Source: Bryobacterales bacterium (GTDB taxonomy: Bacteria; Acidobacteriota; Terriglobia; Bryobacterales; UBA6623). Taken from it: a stretch of 64,000 nt of DNA. Position 1 is the first letter of the stretch; every line of letters starts with the position of its first letter. The DNA lies in NCBI GenBank assembly GCA_022823865.1, contig JAJEHF010000207.1, positions 39,735-103,734 on the forward strand, in the 5' to 3' direction. A program made the translations under genes and the position numbers. Of the stretch, positions 8,907 through 17,865 are shown piece by piece. Below the pieces are notes generated by a model. That model made no database searches and was not told where the DNA came from. It was given only the letters and a program-made list of their open reading frames with translations.

Positions 8907-9289
8907 ACACGGCCGTGGCCCTTGCGCATCTCCTCGCGGCGGACCGCCGCCCGCTGCCCGCAATCTGGGAAGGGACCCTCGTCGCCAGCCGATTGATCGA
9001 GTACGAGATTTGGACCCGGCTACACGCGTACAAGCTAGCGGAGTCCCACGGCGATGCAGCCCACGGAATCATCGAGCGCATCGCGTTGGTGGAGTTGGCC
9101 CCTCCGGTAGTTGAGCGGGCCTTGGACGAGTTCCCTTGTCCAGTGCGCACTCTTGATGCTCTGCATCTGGCGACGTTCTACTTCCTGTGGCGCCAAGGGC
9201 AGCCGATCGAGCTTGCGAGCTACGACCACCGGATGGTCGACGCGGCCCCGGCCATGGGAATGCCCTTGCTGGACGTGCGAGCTATTTGA
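8786..9289 (+). CDS. PIN-domain (VapC-type) toxin, start uncertain
   Basis: PIN-domain ribonuclease toxin partner of the preceding antitoxin. Recognisable sequence begins VVDTAVALAHLL (near 8900), with the acidic residues expected for the metal site: Asp in VVDTA, Glu in LIEYEIW, Asp in TLDALHLAT and Asp in ASYDHRMVD. There is no ATG, GTG or TTG just before the PIN domain in this frame. The nearest upstream one is TTG 8786, which would add about 37 non-PIN residues and overlap the antitoxin by 121 bases. The real start may be a rare codon near 8894, or expression may depend on the overlapping antitoxin frame. The nuclease assignment is firm; the N-terminus is not. Confidence 0.7.
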   Translation: MVDASGRASRRPSTEAEAGSAATRNRRGPRGRPKRPVKVVDTAVALAHLLAADRRPLPAIWEGTLVASRLIEYEIWTRLHAYKLAESHGDAAHGIIERIALVELAPPVVERALDEFPCPVRTLDALHLATFYFLWRQGQPIELASYDHRMVDAAPAMGMPLLDVRAI

Positions 9290-9450
9290 TTGATGGTCGG
9301 GATCGCCGATTCTGGAGTCCCTGCCTGACCCATGGCAGCGCGAGTCCGTTGACCCTCGGGGTCCGTCACGAGCCGCTCTTTGGCGCGCGAGTCAACGCCG
9401 CCGGTGCGAGCGGAACGCTCGAGGGCTCTTGCGCGGGCGCCTCGCGGAGC

Positions 9451-11016
9451 TTACCAGTAGACGATGTAGAGCGTCACGAACATACCCACCGTGATTGCCC
9501 ACCACAGGCTCACGCGGCGGTAGATCGGATAGCCGCTAGCCGCGAGCGCCCCTGGCAGCCGCAATACCGCCCGCGACCAGATGACGCGGTCCACCGACTT
9601 CGAGTCTGGCGGCGGAGTTGCAAGACTGAGCAGGACCATGCAAGCGAGGGACGCGACGTATACGATTCCCGCGATGTTGAACGCGTTCATCTCCACTCCG
9701 GCAATGCGCAGCCAGTACGGCAGCACGAACATCGGAAAGCACAGCCCTAGCGTCCAAGCCGCCGCGGTTGCCGTTGCGCGCCGCCAGAAGACGGCCAGCA
9801 GGAAAATCGCCATGATCGGCGCAGCGATCAGGAACCAGCACTCCTGGAAATACGAAAAGATGTTGCCGAAGCTCATCACTACCGGAGCCCACAACGCCCC
9901 CACGATCAGGATCGCGACCCCTGACCACCGTCCGAAACGGATCAGTTCGGGCTCAGAAGCGCGTCGCCGGTAGAGTCCCTTGTACAGGTCCACGGTGAGG
10001 ATCGTGGCGCTGGAATTGATCAGGGCCTGGATGGTCGACATGATCGCGCCGCAAAGGCCGGCCAGGATCAAGCCCCGCAGCCCGGTCGGGATCACCGTCT
10101 TGATCAGGAACGGCAGCGCCTCGTCCCCGGCGCCAAGATCGGGCCGGAGCGCGTAAGCCACCATGCCGGGGAAGATGTACGCCAGCGCGGTGAAGACGCC
10201 CAAGAAGCAGGCCAGGACGATGCCCATGCGGGCGTGCCATTCGTTCTTCGCGCCGAGCGAGTTCTGGTTGATGTACTGGTTGGTGCAGAAGTACCACGGC
10301 CCGGTCGAGAGGGCAAGCACCACCATGGCCGTCCATGGCAGCTCGGGATCGGACGCAGGCAAGACGAGATGGGCGCGCTCGCCCGTGCCCACGACCGCTT
10401 GCCAGCCGCCCGGCACTTCGGTCAGGCCGAGGAAGAACACGAGCAGTCCGCCCGCAATGAGCAGGGCTGACTGGAAGACTTGTGTCCAAGCCACGGAACT
10501 CATGCCGCCGTAGACGGTCAACGTGCCCGACAGGATCGCCAGCCCCCAAATGCCCGCCTGTAGCGGGATGCCCAGCATTTGCTCCAGCAAGTAGGCGCCC
10601 GAGAAGATCACGCCGGCGAGGTTGATGAAGACGTAGCTGATCACGCTGATCACGGCGTACATCCGGCGTACCGTCACGCTGTAGCGCAGTTCGAGGAATT
10701 CCGGCATTGTGACCACGCGGTTGCGCAGGTACACCGGAAGGAAGACGCCGATCAGCAGGCTGTAGCCCACGAAGTTGAGCCATTCCCAGTTGGCGACGGC
10801 CATGCCGTGCGTGTAGGCGTAGCCCACCACGCCGACCAGTTGTTCGGTGCTCAGCGATGCTCCGATGGTCGAGAATCCGATGACCGCCCACGAAAGCGTT
10901 CCCGATGTCAGGAAGAAATCGCGCGAAGACTCCTTCTTGCGACGACCTGCCCAGAACCCGATCGCAAGGGCCGCGACAAAGTAGGCCCCGAATATCGATA
11001 AGTCCAACGAACCCAT
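9451..11016 (-). CDS. sodium:solute symporter (SSS family)
   Basis: A 521-residue integral membrane protein with about 13-14 hydrophobic segments. The sodium/solute symporter pattern is clear: FGAYFVAALAIGFWAGRR, SRDFFLTSGTLSWAVIGFSTIGASLSTEQLVG (the conserved first helices) and YTHGMAVANWEW. The gene follows the GH38 alpha-mannosidase by 54 bases on the same strand, so it probably imports the released sugar. SSS sugar carriers such as SGLT-type proteins share this layout. The substrate cannot be read from sequence. Confidence 0.92.
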   Translation of the reverse strand: MGSLDLSIFGAYFVAALAIGFWAGRRKKESSRDFFLTSGTLSWAVIGFSTIGASLSTEQLVGVVGYAYTHGMAVANWEWLNFVGYSLLIGVFLPVYLRNRVVTMPEFLELRYSVTVRRMYAVISVISYVFINLAGVIFSGAYLLEQMLGIPLQAGIWGLAILSGTLTVYGGMSSVAWTQVFQSALLIAGGLLVFFLGLTEVPGGWQAVVGTGERAHLVLPASDPELPWTAMVVLALSTGPWYFCTNQYINQNSLGAKNEWHARMGIVLACFLGVFTALAYIFPGMVAYALRPDLGAGDEALPFLIKTVIPTGLRGLILAGLCGAIMSTIQALINSSATILTVDLYKGLYRRRASEPELIRFGRWSGVAILIVGALWAPVVMSFGNIFSYFQECWFLIAAPIMAIFLLAVFWRRATATAAAWTLGLCFPMFVLPYWLRIAGVEMNAFNIAGIVYVASLACMVLLSLATPPPDSKSVDRVIWSRAVLRLPGALAASGYPIYRRVSLWWAITVGMFVTLYIVYW

Positions 11017-11070
11017 AGCGCCGCCTGCTGGTGCCGGTGTTCCCCTTCTTGCGGACGCTCCGGACCCGGC

Positions 11071-13800
11071 CTACGCTTGCGGCGTGAAACGGAGTGTCAC
11101 GATCTCCCAAGGACGGATCTCGAAGGACGCCCGGTCGCCGTCGTGCCGGATCTTGGGAGATGCCAAGGGTCGGCCGTTGAAGTCAACCGCTTGACACGAA
11201 GATGCCCGCGTCGGCAGCCGGACTGTGACGCTGCCGCTGCGGCCAGCCGCGTCGTAGAGGCGGATCTCGTACCCTCCGTCGCGATAGAGCCAGCTGGAAG
11301 CGGCGATGCTGCCCGGTGTCGCCGACAGCAGGCTCTTGGCCAGCGGCAAGTCCGCGCCCTTGCGGCTGTAGACGTGTCGGGAAGAGCAGGCATGGATGCG
11401 CTCGTCGGCCCGCTGCGGGACTCGCGCGGTGCGCCAGTCGCCTCCGTGAGGAACCAGGGAATAGCGGAAGCTGTGCTTGCCCTCCCCCGTGAAATACGGA
11501 TTTGCGAACAGGTTCTCCATTTCGCCCCGGGGCTCGATCGTCATCATCAGGATGTGCTCGAGCGAACGCTTCTCCGGGTGGAACAGCCAGCCCCGCTTGC
11601 CCTCGGCGGCTAGCACTGCCAGGCCCTTGTCGGCCGCGCTGTAGTCGACCCAGTGGTGCGCGAAGAACACGTTCCTGCGCAGCAATTCCTCGTTCGGGTC
11701 CGTGCCGTCCCCCCACGGCTCGCCTGACAGGTCCCGGGGTTCGGCACCGAACGGGATTCCCGCCGTTGGAATGGCGTCGAAGTCGAACAGCGCATTGGCT
11801 GCGAAGTAACCCGAGCCCCCGACGCTGTCGATGTCGCAGGAGAAGTCGATCTGTTCCCTGTTGTGGTCCAGCGATATCGTCAGCTCGACTGAGTGGTCGC
11901 CGATGCGACCAGTCATCTTGGCCGAGGTCAGCAGGGGGCCGTGTTCTACGAGCCGCCATCGAGCGCCTTCGATATGTTCCTCGCCGGTTACGGGTCCGCC
12001 GTGCCACGGCCAGGGATCCTCGTTCCTGTAGAACACAACGTTCCCCGTCCGTTGGTACGAGGTGCCGCGCCGCTTGTCGTGTATCGCCCGAACTCCGCCG
12101 GAATCCAGCTCGACCCGGGCGAACTCATTCTCCAGAGCGCTCACGGGCTCGTCTGGATAGCTCGGCTCCTCGTCTCCGTCCACTGGCATGACACGCAGGG
12201 TCGTATATCCCAGCGCAGGTACCGTGACATCGGCCAGCAGCCAGGCCTCTTTGTAGGTGTTCTTGGCACCGGGAGGAAGGTGTTCGCTGGAGTTGTTGAA
12301 GTGGCGTACCCGCAGCAGCTGGTGGGGACGCTCGGCCCCAGCGGCATCGACCAGCTTGAGCTTGGTGAACCTTGGCTCGGCGAAGACGGCCTTGATCTCG
12401 ACGGGTCCTCGGCGCTCCCAGGCCAGAGGGTTGAACACCGCGATTGTCTGTGTTTCGCCGTCCGTCTTGATGCGATGTGTCAGCTTGCGCATCGCCTCCT
12501 TGCGAAGCCGGTCGGCATGGAAGGTCACGTTGCGCCCCACTTCGATGGCGTCCGGCATGTCCTCATCGCCGACGTAAAGGCCGTCGTGGGGGTACAGCGT
12601 GAGCGCTTCGTACCACAGGTCCTCGATCTTGGCCTCGGGGTAGGCCGCGCCCACCTGTGCTGCGAGGGCGCTGTAAGTCTCGGCCTCGACGAGCTCGTTG
12701 TTCACGCGGTCGCGCCAGTTGTCCAAGCCGCGGCTGCCGCACTGCCCGTACCAGAACGGCCAGCCAACGGGATCGACCGGGCCGCTGAAGCGCGGGATCG
12801 CCGTGCGCGCCTTTTCGAGTTCGGCGAAGTACTCCGTGGGCGTTGCGAATTGCAGTGGCGTCGACTCGCGCTGCTGCCACGCTTTGACGAACCCAGGCAG
12901 GTCAAGCGCGGGCTCTCCGTCTGCGGCAGTGTTGTAGGTCGGCAGGGAAAGCGGCAGGGTGTGGTCTAGCCCGACCGGCACCCAGATGATCTTGGTATCG
13001 CTGGCCGGCATCAGGAAGCGCAGCGCCGAATCGTACAGCGCCCGCACCGCGCCTTCCCAGTCATCTTGGTAGGCGTTCAGCTCGTCCAGATAGCCGCCCG
13101 GACCCTTGCCCATGCCCCAGCCGCCGGCCAGCCAGCCGTACGGGCCGTAAGTCAGGGTCACCTCGCTGCCGTCCAGACCTTCCCAAGTGAACTCCCGCTT
13201 GTAACCCTTGCGGTCCAGCGCCCAGATGGGCCGCGTGAACCGGTAGTAGTCGTAGCCGGCCTTGCGCAGGATTTGCGGCATCTGGGTGTGGCCAGGGTGG
13301 ATATCGATAAAGCAGGCCACGTCGAGCTTGGCGTCCGGAAACTCGCGCTCGAAGAACTTCCGGCCCAGCGTCATGTTGCGGATCACGGCCTCGGGCTCAT
13401 TGAATGGGTTGTCATTGTTGGCGACGCTGCCCGCCGAGATTCCTACGCGGCCTGCTTGGGAGAACCGCTTCAACTCGGCCAAGACATCCGGCTTGAGCTC
13501 GGCCGTGCGATCGATGCGCTCCAGCTTGACGTCAATGAACCACTTGAAGTTCTCGTCGCGCTGCATGATCTCCACCGCTCGCTCGTCGATTAGCGCCGCG
13601 CGCTCCCAGTGCCATGCCTCGGAAGCGAACCACGAGAAGTCGTTGTGACTGTAGGGAACAAGCAAGATCTTCGCGCCGGCTATCTTTTCGCGGACCTCCT
13701 CATAGGACGTGGACTCCGGGTCGCCCACTTGGGCCGCGGCTTGCGCCGCCGCTCCGAGCAGGGCCATCATGCCGAGAAACTCGCGCCGGTCAACCGCCAT
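11071..13800 (-). CDS. glycoside hydrolase family 38 alpha-mannosidase-like, Tat-exported
   Basis: About 909 residues. The N-terminus MAVDRREFLGMMALLG has a twin-arginine motif and hydrophobic core, then AQAAAQ as a likely cleavage region. The GH38 catalytic domain follows with ILLVPYSHNDFSW (His52 and Asp54 as zinc ligands, in place of the usual HSHxDPGW) and CFIDIHPGHTQMPQILRKAGYDYY, which carries the probable nucleophile Asp and a zinc-binding His. The C-terminal half matches the beta-sandwich domains (VFNPLAWERRGPVEI, LENEFARVELD). It would trim alpha-mannosides outside the cytoplasm. ATG 13800 is chosen because it places RR at the usual Tat position. It pairs with the downstream SSS symporter. 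Confidence 0.85.
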   Translation of the reverse strand: MAVDRREFLGMMALLGAAAQAAAQVGDPESTSYEEVREKIAGAKILLVPYSHNDFSWFASEAWHWERAALIDERAVEIMQRDENFKWFIDVKLERIDRTAELKPDVLAELKRFSQAGRVGISAGSVANNDNPFNEPEAVIRNMTLGRKFFEREFPDAKLDVACFIDIHPGHTQMPQILRKAGYDYYRFTRPIWALDRKGYKREFTWEGLDGSEVTLTYGPYGWLAGGWGMGKGPGGYLDELNAYQDDWEGAVRALYDSALRFLMPASDTKIIWVPVGLDHTLPLSLPTYNTAADGEPALDLPGFVKAWQQRESTPLQFATPTEYFAELEKARTAIPRFSGPVDPVGWPFWYGQCGSRGLDNWRDRVNNELVEAETYSALAAQVGAAYPEAKIEDLWYEALTLYPHDGLYVGDEDMPDAIEVGRNVTFHADRLRKEAMRKLTHRIKTDGETQTIAVFNPLAWERRGPVEIKAVFAEPRFTKLKLVDAAGAERPHQLLRVRHFNNSSEHLPPGAKNTYKEAWLLADVTVPALGYTTLRVMPVDGDEEPSYPDEPVSALENEFARVELDSGGVRAIHDKRRGTSYQRTGNVVFYRNEDPWPWHGGPVTGEEHIEGARWRLVEHGPLLTSAKMTGRIGDHSVELTISLDHNREQIDFSCDIDSVGGSGYFAANALFDFDAIPTAGIPFGAEPRDLSGEPWGDGTDPNEELLRRNVFFAHHWVDYSAADKGLAVLAAEGKRGWLFHPEKRSLEHILMMTIEPRGEMENLFANPYFTGEGKHSFRYSLVPHGGDWRTARVPQRADERIHACSSRHVYSRKGADLPLAKSLLSATPGSIAASSWLYRDGGYEIRLYDAAGRSGSVTVRLPTRASSCQAVDFNGRPLASPKIRHDGDRASFEIRPWEIVTLRFTPQA

Positions 13801-14176
13801 ACGCAACAGACTACACCAGCGCGGCGGCGGCTTCGTTGCGTGACCGGACTGCACCCGAGTGCGGTTGGCTAGCGGCCAAGGTCACTCGCCCCGGGGCGGG
13901 CCATGCTCTGGTCGCTCCAATGAGGGTACGTCCGAGCCCCTCGGCTGGAGCCGGTCGAGCGCTCTCGAAGTCGCGCTGGTGTGTCCTGTTCCGTTCCGCT
14001 CGCGATCGCTTCGGGAACCCGCGTGGAGCAGTCCAGCGCTGCTTCGTCCTACCGTGCCGGTCGCGACGTCTCGTGGCCAAGCGGCAGGGCCATTTGTGAA
14101 ATGAGGATGTTGAGAGGGCTGGAGAAGGACTGCAAGAAACCTGCTCTCGACGCAGTCCGCGTGCTTGAAACGCGTA
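13801..14176. other. intergenic region, nothing recognised
   Basis: About 375 bases between divergently oriented genes: the GH38 start on the left and the second toxin-antitoxin module on the right. Several overlapping short frames exist on both strands but none has motifs or a ribosome binding site. The promoter of the mannosidase gene should lie here, but no convincing pair of hexamers was found. Confidence 0.35.
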
Positions 14177-14195
14177 ATTCTGTAAAATACAGAAT
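14177..14195. promoter_or_regulatory. inverted repeat upstream of antitoxin, likely operator
   Basis: Eight-base arms ATTCTGTA and TACAGAAT separated by AAA, ending one base before the antitoxin ATG at 14197. A TTGAAA hexamer lies at 14165-14170, and the repeat contains TACAGA and CAGAAT as possible -10 elements, so binding here would block the promoter. Palindromes of this kind are common upstream of Phd/YefM and VapB antitoxins. Confidence 0.7.
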
Positions 14196-14196
14196 A

Positions 14197-14466
14197 ATGG
14201 AACATACGATTCAGGCCACCGAGCTTGCCCGCAAGCTCGGAGATGTCTTGTCCAGAGTGCGCTATCGCCGAGACTCGTTTGTCATCAAGCGGAACGGAAA
14301 ACCGGTGGCGCGAGTCGTGCCGGTCGAACCAGATGCTGACGAGGCCACTCTTGGGGAAGCGCTCGCCGCGTGGTGCGATGGTGCCTCGAGCGATCGCGCG
14401 TTCGCCGATGACCTCGATGCCATCAACGCATCTGACAAGCCCCCGACGGATCGATGGGCGTCGTAG
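14197..14466 (+). CDS. Phd/YefM (VapB-type) antitoxin
   Basis: An 89-residue antitoxin: [45 protein letters not shown] is the typical Phd/YefM DNA-binding module, followed by an acidic tail ([12 protein letters not shown] ... FADDLDAIN) that would contact the toxin. ATG 14197 gives the standard family N-terminus; longer in-frame extensions upstream are not family-like. There is no Shine-Dalgarno sequence, and the start abuts the inverted repeat. Its stop overlaps the start of the PIN toxin gene by 13 bases, so the two are translated as a coupled pair. Confidence 0.88.
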   Translation: MEHTIQATELARKLGDVLSRVRYRRDSFVIKRNGKPVARVVPVEPDADEATLGEALAAWCDGASSDRAFADDLDAINASDKPPTDRWAS

Positions 14467-14885
14467 TCGATACCAGTGCGCTTGTGGCCGCCGAGCGTGG
14501 TCGCGAAACCCGGGCAGCGGGTGCTCAACTGACGTGGAGCAATCTGCTCGGACACCTAGCCAGCGAGAGCGCTGTGCTGCCGGCCGTTGTGTACGCAGAA
14601 CTGCTTGCCGGGGTGTATCTCGCCAGAAGCGACCGACAAGCGGCGCTACGTCGCGCTCGAATTGACGCCCTCACGGCACGCGTGCCGATCATCGAATTCA
14701 ATGCTGCCATCGCCCGCCGTTGGGCGCGGGTGTTCGCCGAACTGCGCCGCTCTGGCGAAGCCATTCCGGCGAATGACCTCGCCATTGCTGCGACCGCTCT
14801 GCATCTGGATTTCGCGGTGTTGGTGGGGCCCTCCGGCGAACGGCACTTCCGGCGAGTCGCGGGTCTTGAGGTGGAGCAGCTGTAG
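14454..14885 (+). CDS. PIN-domain (VapC-type) toxin
   Basis: A 143-residue PIN-domain ribonuclease: [16 protein letters not shown] (Asp6), [11 protein letters not shown] (Glu) and [13 protein letters not shown] (third acidic residue). The C-terminal segment [18 protein letters not shown] aligns with the usual TxDxxHF region, but the fourth Asp is not obvious. The ATG overlaps the antitoxin end by 13 bases. As in other VapBC modules, the toxin would cleave RNA unless bound by the antitoxin; the RNA target is unknown. Confidence 0.9.
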   Translation: MGVVVDTSALVAAERGRETRAAGAQLTWSNLLGHLASESAVLPAVVYAELLAGVYLARSDRQAALRRARIDALTARVPIIEFNAAIARRWARVFAELRRSGEAIPANDLAIAATALHLDFAVLVGPSGERHFRRVAGLEVEQL

Positions 14886-15234
14886 GTTCCGCCCATCCAC
14901 GGTGGCACCCGTCGGGGACTGCGCCGAAGGGTGCCTGACTGCGCGTGAGGCTTGGATCACAAGATGCAGGACACGCAGCCGAGGTCGAGCCTGAGACTGA
15001 TCGCGGGCGACTCAAGTCCTTGCAGGCGGCATGCCAAGCGAAATGGCTTGAGTTCATCCGCGCGGCCGAACCACCGATGTCGGTGAGTGCCATGATCTGA
15101 GTCGGCTGACGCGGCACGGTGGCCAGTTGGACAGCCTGGACTGAGAGCGATCTCTTCTTGGCCGGAGGCACGCGGCCTGGCCGTGGTGGCCGAGCCGCAC
15201 TGACTCACCCTATCGGCAAAGGGCAGCCCTGTTC
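14886..15234. other. intergenic region, nothing recognised
   Basis: About 350 bases between the PIN toxin (plus) and the sulfatase (minus), which converge. No family-like frame, tRNA, or hairpin followed by a T-run was seen. Confidence 0.35.
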
Positions 15235-16755
15235 CTACAAGTGGGGCAATTCGTCCCGCACTTCAAGCCATGGTGTGGCGCGATGCCAATCGACCAGCGT
15301 ATCTCGCAGCCGCACGGCTTCTGGAAGCTGCTCGGCATCGGCCGCGAGATTGTCAAGCTCGTACGGATCGGATCGGAGATCGTGGAAGACCGAGCGGTCA
15401 TTGCGGATCGTTCTGTCGTCTTCCTCGACCTCGATCCCGTACTTATGTGTGGGTGTCCGAATGCCCATCATGGAATACGGCATCGCATACGAAACCCCTT
15501 GGTAGCCCGCTGCCTCGATGAAGGCGTAGTCGCGCTCCAGTGACGCGCGCTCGGCACCGAGTACCGGCATCAGGCTCTGCCCCTGCATGTGGGACGGAAC
15601 AGCCAAGCCGCAAGCTTCGATGATGGTTGGAGCGATATCAATGTTCGATGCGACCTGGCTCGTATTTGCCGAGGGGCCGAAACTGTTCGGATAGCGGTAA
15701 ATCATCGGCACGCGAATCGCTTCCTCGTACAGGCGGTCCTTGTTGAAGGTGCCGTGGTTTCCGAGTAACTCTCCGTGATCCGCCGAGAGCACGATGATCG
15801 TGTTGTCGGCGATTCCGTTTTCCTCCAGCGCTGCCAGCAACTCGCCGATCAGGTCATCGGTGCAGGTTACCGCGGCGTAGTAGTGCGCGACCAGATCGCG
15901 CAGGTCGAAGCCCTCCGGCAGAGCGTCGCCCGGGGAATCAGGCGCACCGCCGCGCGTACGCCAGAAATAGTCCCACTTGGTGTAGACCTTGAACCACCAG
16001 TCGTCGCGGAAAAGGTTGCCGTCTTGGTCGTAGACGTTGTCCCGCAGCAGCACCTCGTCCCGGCCGTACATGCCGTCGTATCGCTCTGGCAGGTTGCCCG
16101 GGCCGATGGGCATGTGCGGCGGCGAGACCCAGTAGTTCAAGAAGAAGGGGCGGTCCCTGTTGGCACGGATATACTCGCGCGCCTTGTCGCTTGCGGCTTG
16201 CGGCATGAACGATTCGACAACTGTCGCCGTCCCCGCATCGGTGGACAGCCTGTCTCCATCGCGAACCGCCTCGCGCATTGCCCGCCCGTAATAGCGGTGG
16301 GGAATCTCGACCGGGTAGTAGGCGTAGTCGAATCCCAGCAGGAACGGATCCACGTGCGCGTGCCACTTTCCCACGTGCCCGGTGCCGTAGCCGGCCGAGG
16401 ACAGGATTTCGGGTAACGTCTGGTCAAGCAGCCGCGTGCGGGTCGTTCCGATCGAGCCGACGTTGCGGATGGAGCCCGCGCAGGTCCTTGCGTACTGGCC
16501 GCTGAGCACGTTGCCTCGGGCAGGAGAGCAGACCGGGCTGTTGGTAACTCCGACTTCGAATCGGCATCCCTGCGCTGCCAGGCGATCCATGTGCGGCGTG
16601 CGGACTATCGGATTGCCGTAGCAGCCGATTTCGAACGGCCGCAACTGATCGGTGAGGCACACCACCACATTGGGCGGGCGAGTCTCGCCTGAGCATCCGG
16701 TCATGAAGGCGGCGGCGCCAAGCGCCGATCTGGAGGTGAACTCGCGGCGGTTCAT
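15235..16755 (-). CDS. sulfatase, Tat-type exported lipoprotein
   Basis: A 506-residue sulfatase. The N-terminus MNRREFTSRSALGAAAFMTGCSG combines a twin-arginine motif with a lipobox-like ending (Cys about 21). The catalytic domain has VVCLTDQLRP (Asp36 and Gln37 metal site), formylglycine motif CSPAR (C76), GKWHAHVDP, and IVLSADHGELLGNHG as the distal metal site. Tat export means it folds, and so probably receives its formylglycine, in the cytoplasm before transport. No maturation enzyme is in the window. Downstream lies non-coding DNA; upstream is a 186-base gap to the GNAT gene. The sulfated substrate is unknown. Confidence 0.92.
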   Translation of the reverse strand: MNRREFTSRSALGAAAFMTGCSGETRPPNVVVCLTDQLRPFEIGCYGNPIVRTPHMDRLAAQGCRFEVGVTNSPVCSPARGNVLSGQYARTCAGSIRNVGSIGTTRTRLLDQTLPEILSSAGYGTGHVGKWHAHVDPFLLGFDYAYYPVEIPHRYYGRAMREAVRDGDRLSTDAGTATVVESFMPQAASDKAREYIRANRDRPFFLNYWVSPPHMPIGPGNLPERYDGMYGRDEVLLRDNVYDQDGNLFRDDWWFKVYTKWDYFWRTRGGAPDSPGDALPEGFDLRDLVAHYYAAVTCTDDLIGELLAALEENGIADNTIIVLSADHGELLGNHGTFNKDRLYEEAIRVPMIYRYPNSFGPSANTSQVASNIDIAPTIIEACGLAVPSHMQGQSLMPVLGAERASLERDYAFIEAAGYQGVSYAMPYSMMGIRTPTHKYGIEVEEDDRTIRNDRSVFHDLRSDPYELDNLAADAEQLPEAVRLRDTLVDWHRATPWLEVRDELPHL

Positions 16756-16941
16756 GTTCCGGGTTGCCCAAGTCGCGGCAGAATTGAGCCGACAGCCCCG
16801 TGAGCTGGGAGCGTGGCGGGCACTTGCGCTTCAGTCTACTCGGAACTGGTCGGAAGGACGTTTCAGTCGATGCCTACGAGCCGAGGGACCGGTGAAGGCG
16901 TGAGGCAGATCCCGGTGGCATAAGGAGCTCAATTGTCCCGT

Positions 16942-17715
16942 CTAGCCCCGTCTTGGCCGATGCAGGTGCTCGATCGCGGCCGAGGTCAGCTGGCTCAGTC
17001 TGACCCTCTGCTGGCCTAGCTCGTCGAAGTTATCCGGCGCGAGCCACCGTTCGTAGGCTGCCTTCAACGAGGGCCATTCCTCGGCAATCATTGCGAACCA
17101 CGCGGTGTCGCGACTTCGGTTGCGAACGATTGCGGCGCGGCGGAAGGTCCCCTCATAGGTCAGGCCGAATCGGCGCGCGGCCATGCGCGACCGAGCGTTC
17201 AGCGCATCGCACTTCCACTCAAGCCGTCGGTAGCCAAGAGTCTGCATGGCGTAGGCGACAAACAGGTACATCGCATCGGTCGCGACTCGCGTGCTTGCAA
17301 TCCGCGGGCCCCAGTAGATGTGGCCGATCTCGATGGACTGGTGAGCGGGATTGATCCTCATCAGCGATTGCCGGCCTTCAACTCGGTTGGTGGAGCGATC
17401 GATCACTGCGCAGAAGAGGGGGTCCGCGGACGCAGCTGCGCTGGCAAGCCAGGCATCGAATTCCTCAAGCGAGGCCGGTGCGGGCTCGGGCAGGTAGCGA
17501 AAGCGCGCGGCCCGATCCGGCGGGCTCGAGGCGGCGAAGAGATCGTCCCGATGCGTGTCGGGGTCGAGAGGCTCGAGGCGTGCATACCGCCCTTGGAGCA
17601 CGACGGGTTCAGGCACACCGGCAGGCTGCGGGTTGGCAACCCTCGGACCGATAGGCAGTTCCGAAGCGGGATCGATTTCCTGCGGTATCGGTGCCAAGTG
17701 AGTTTCTTGGTCCAT
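16942..17715 (-). CDS. GNAT family N-acetyltransferase (RimJ/RimL-like)
   Basis: About 257 residues. The GNAT core is seen in IEIGHIYWGPRIASTRVATDAMYLFVAYAMQTLGYRRLEWKCDALNARSRMAARRFGLTYEG, the acetyl-CoA-binding and LGYRRLE / NARSRMAARRFGF-type pattern of RimJ/RimL-like acetyltransferases. An approximately 45-residue N-terminal extension (PIGPRVANPQPAGVPEPVVLQGRYARLEPLD) leads into the fold, which is common in this group. ATG 17715 is used; a TTG at 17736 would add seven residues. The acyl acceptor cannot be inferred and the neighbours give no clear functional hint. Confidence 0.85.
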   Translation of the reverse strand: MDQETHLAPIPQEIDPASELPIGPRVANPQPAGVPEPVVLQGRYARLEPLDPDTHRDDLFAASSPPDRAARFRYLPEPAPASLEEFDAWLASAAASADPLFCAVIDRSTNRVEGRQSLMRINPAHQSIEIGHIYWGPRIASTRVATDAMYLFVAYAMQTLGYRRLEWKCDALNARSRMAARRFGLTYEGTFRRAAIVRNRSRDTAWFAMIAEEWPSLKAAYERWLAPDNFDELGQQRVRLSQLTSAAIEHLHRPRRG

Positions 17716-17865
17716 AAGCAGGAGACAGGGAATCAATGAGCGGTCGTATTACCGGGTCGGCTTTCCCGACCGGGCACGCCGACATGCCGCACCGATCGCG
17801 CGCACATCGAGCAGCCGCTGCAGTTTCGTGTTGTACGGGTAGCACTCGCGACCTGGCCATGAAGA

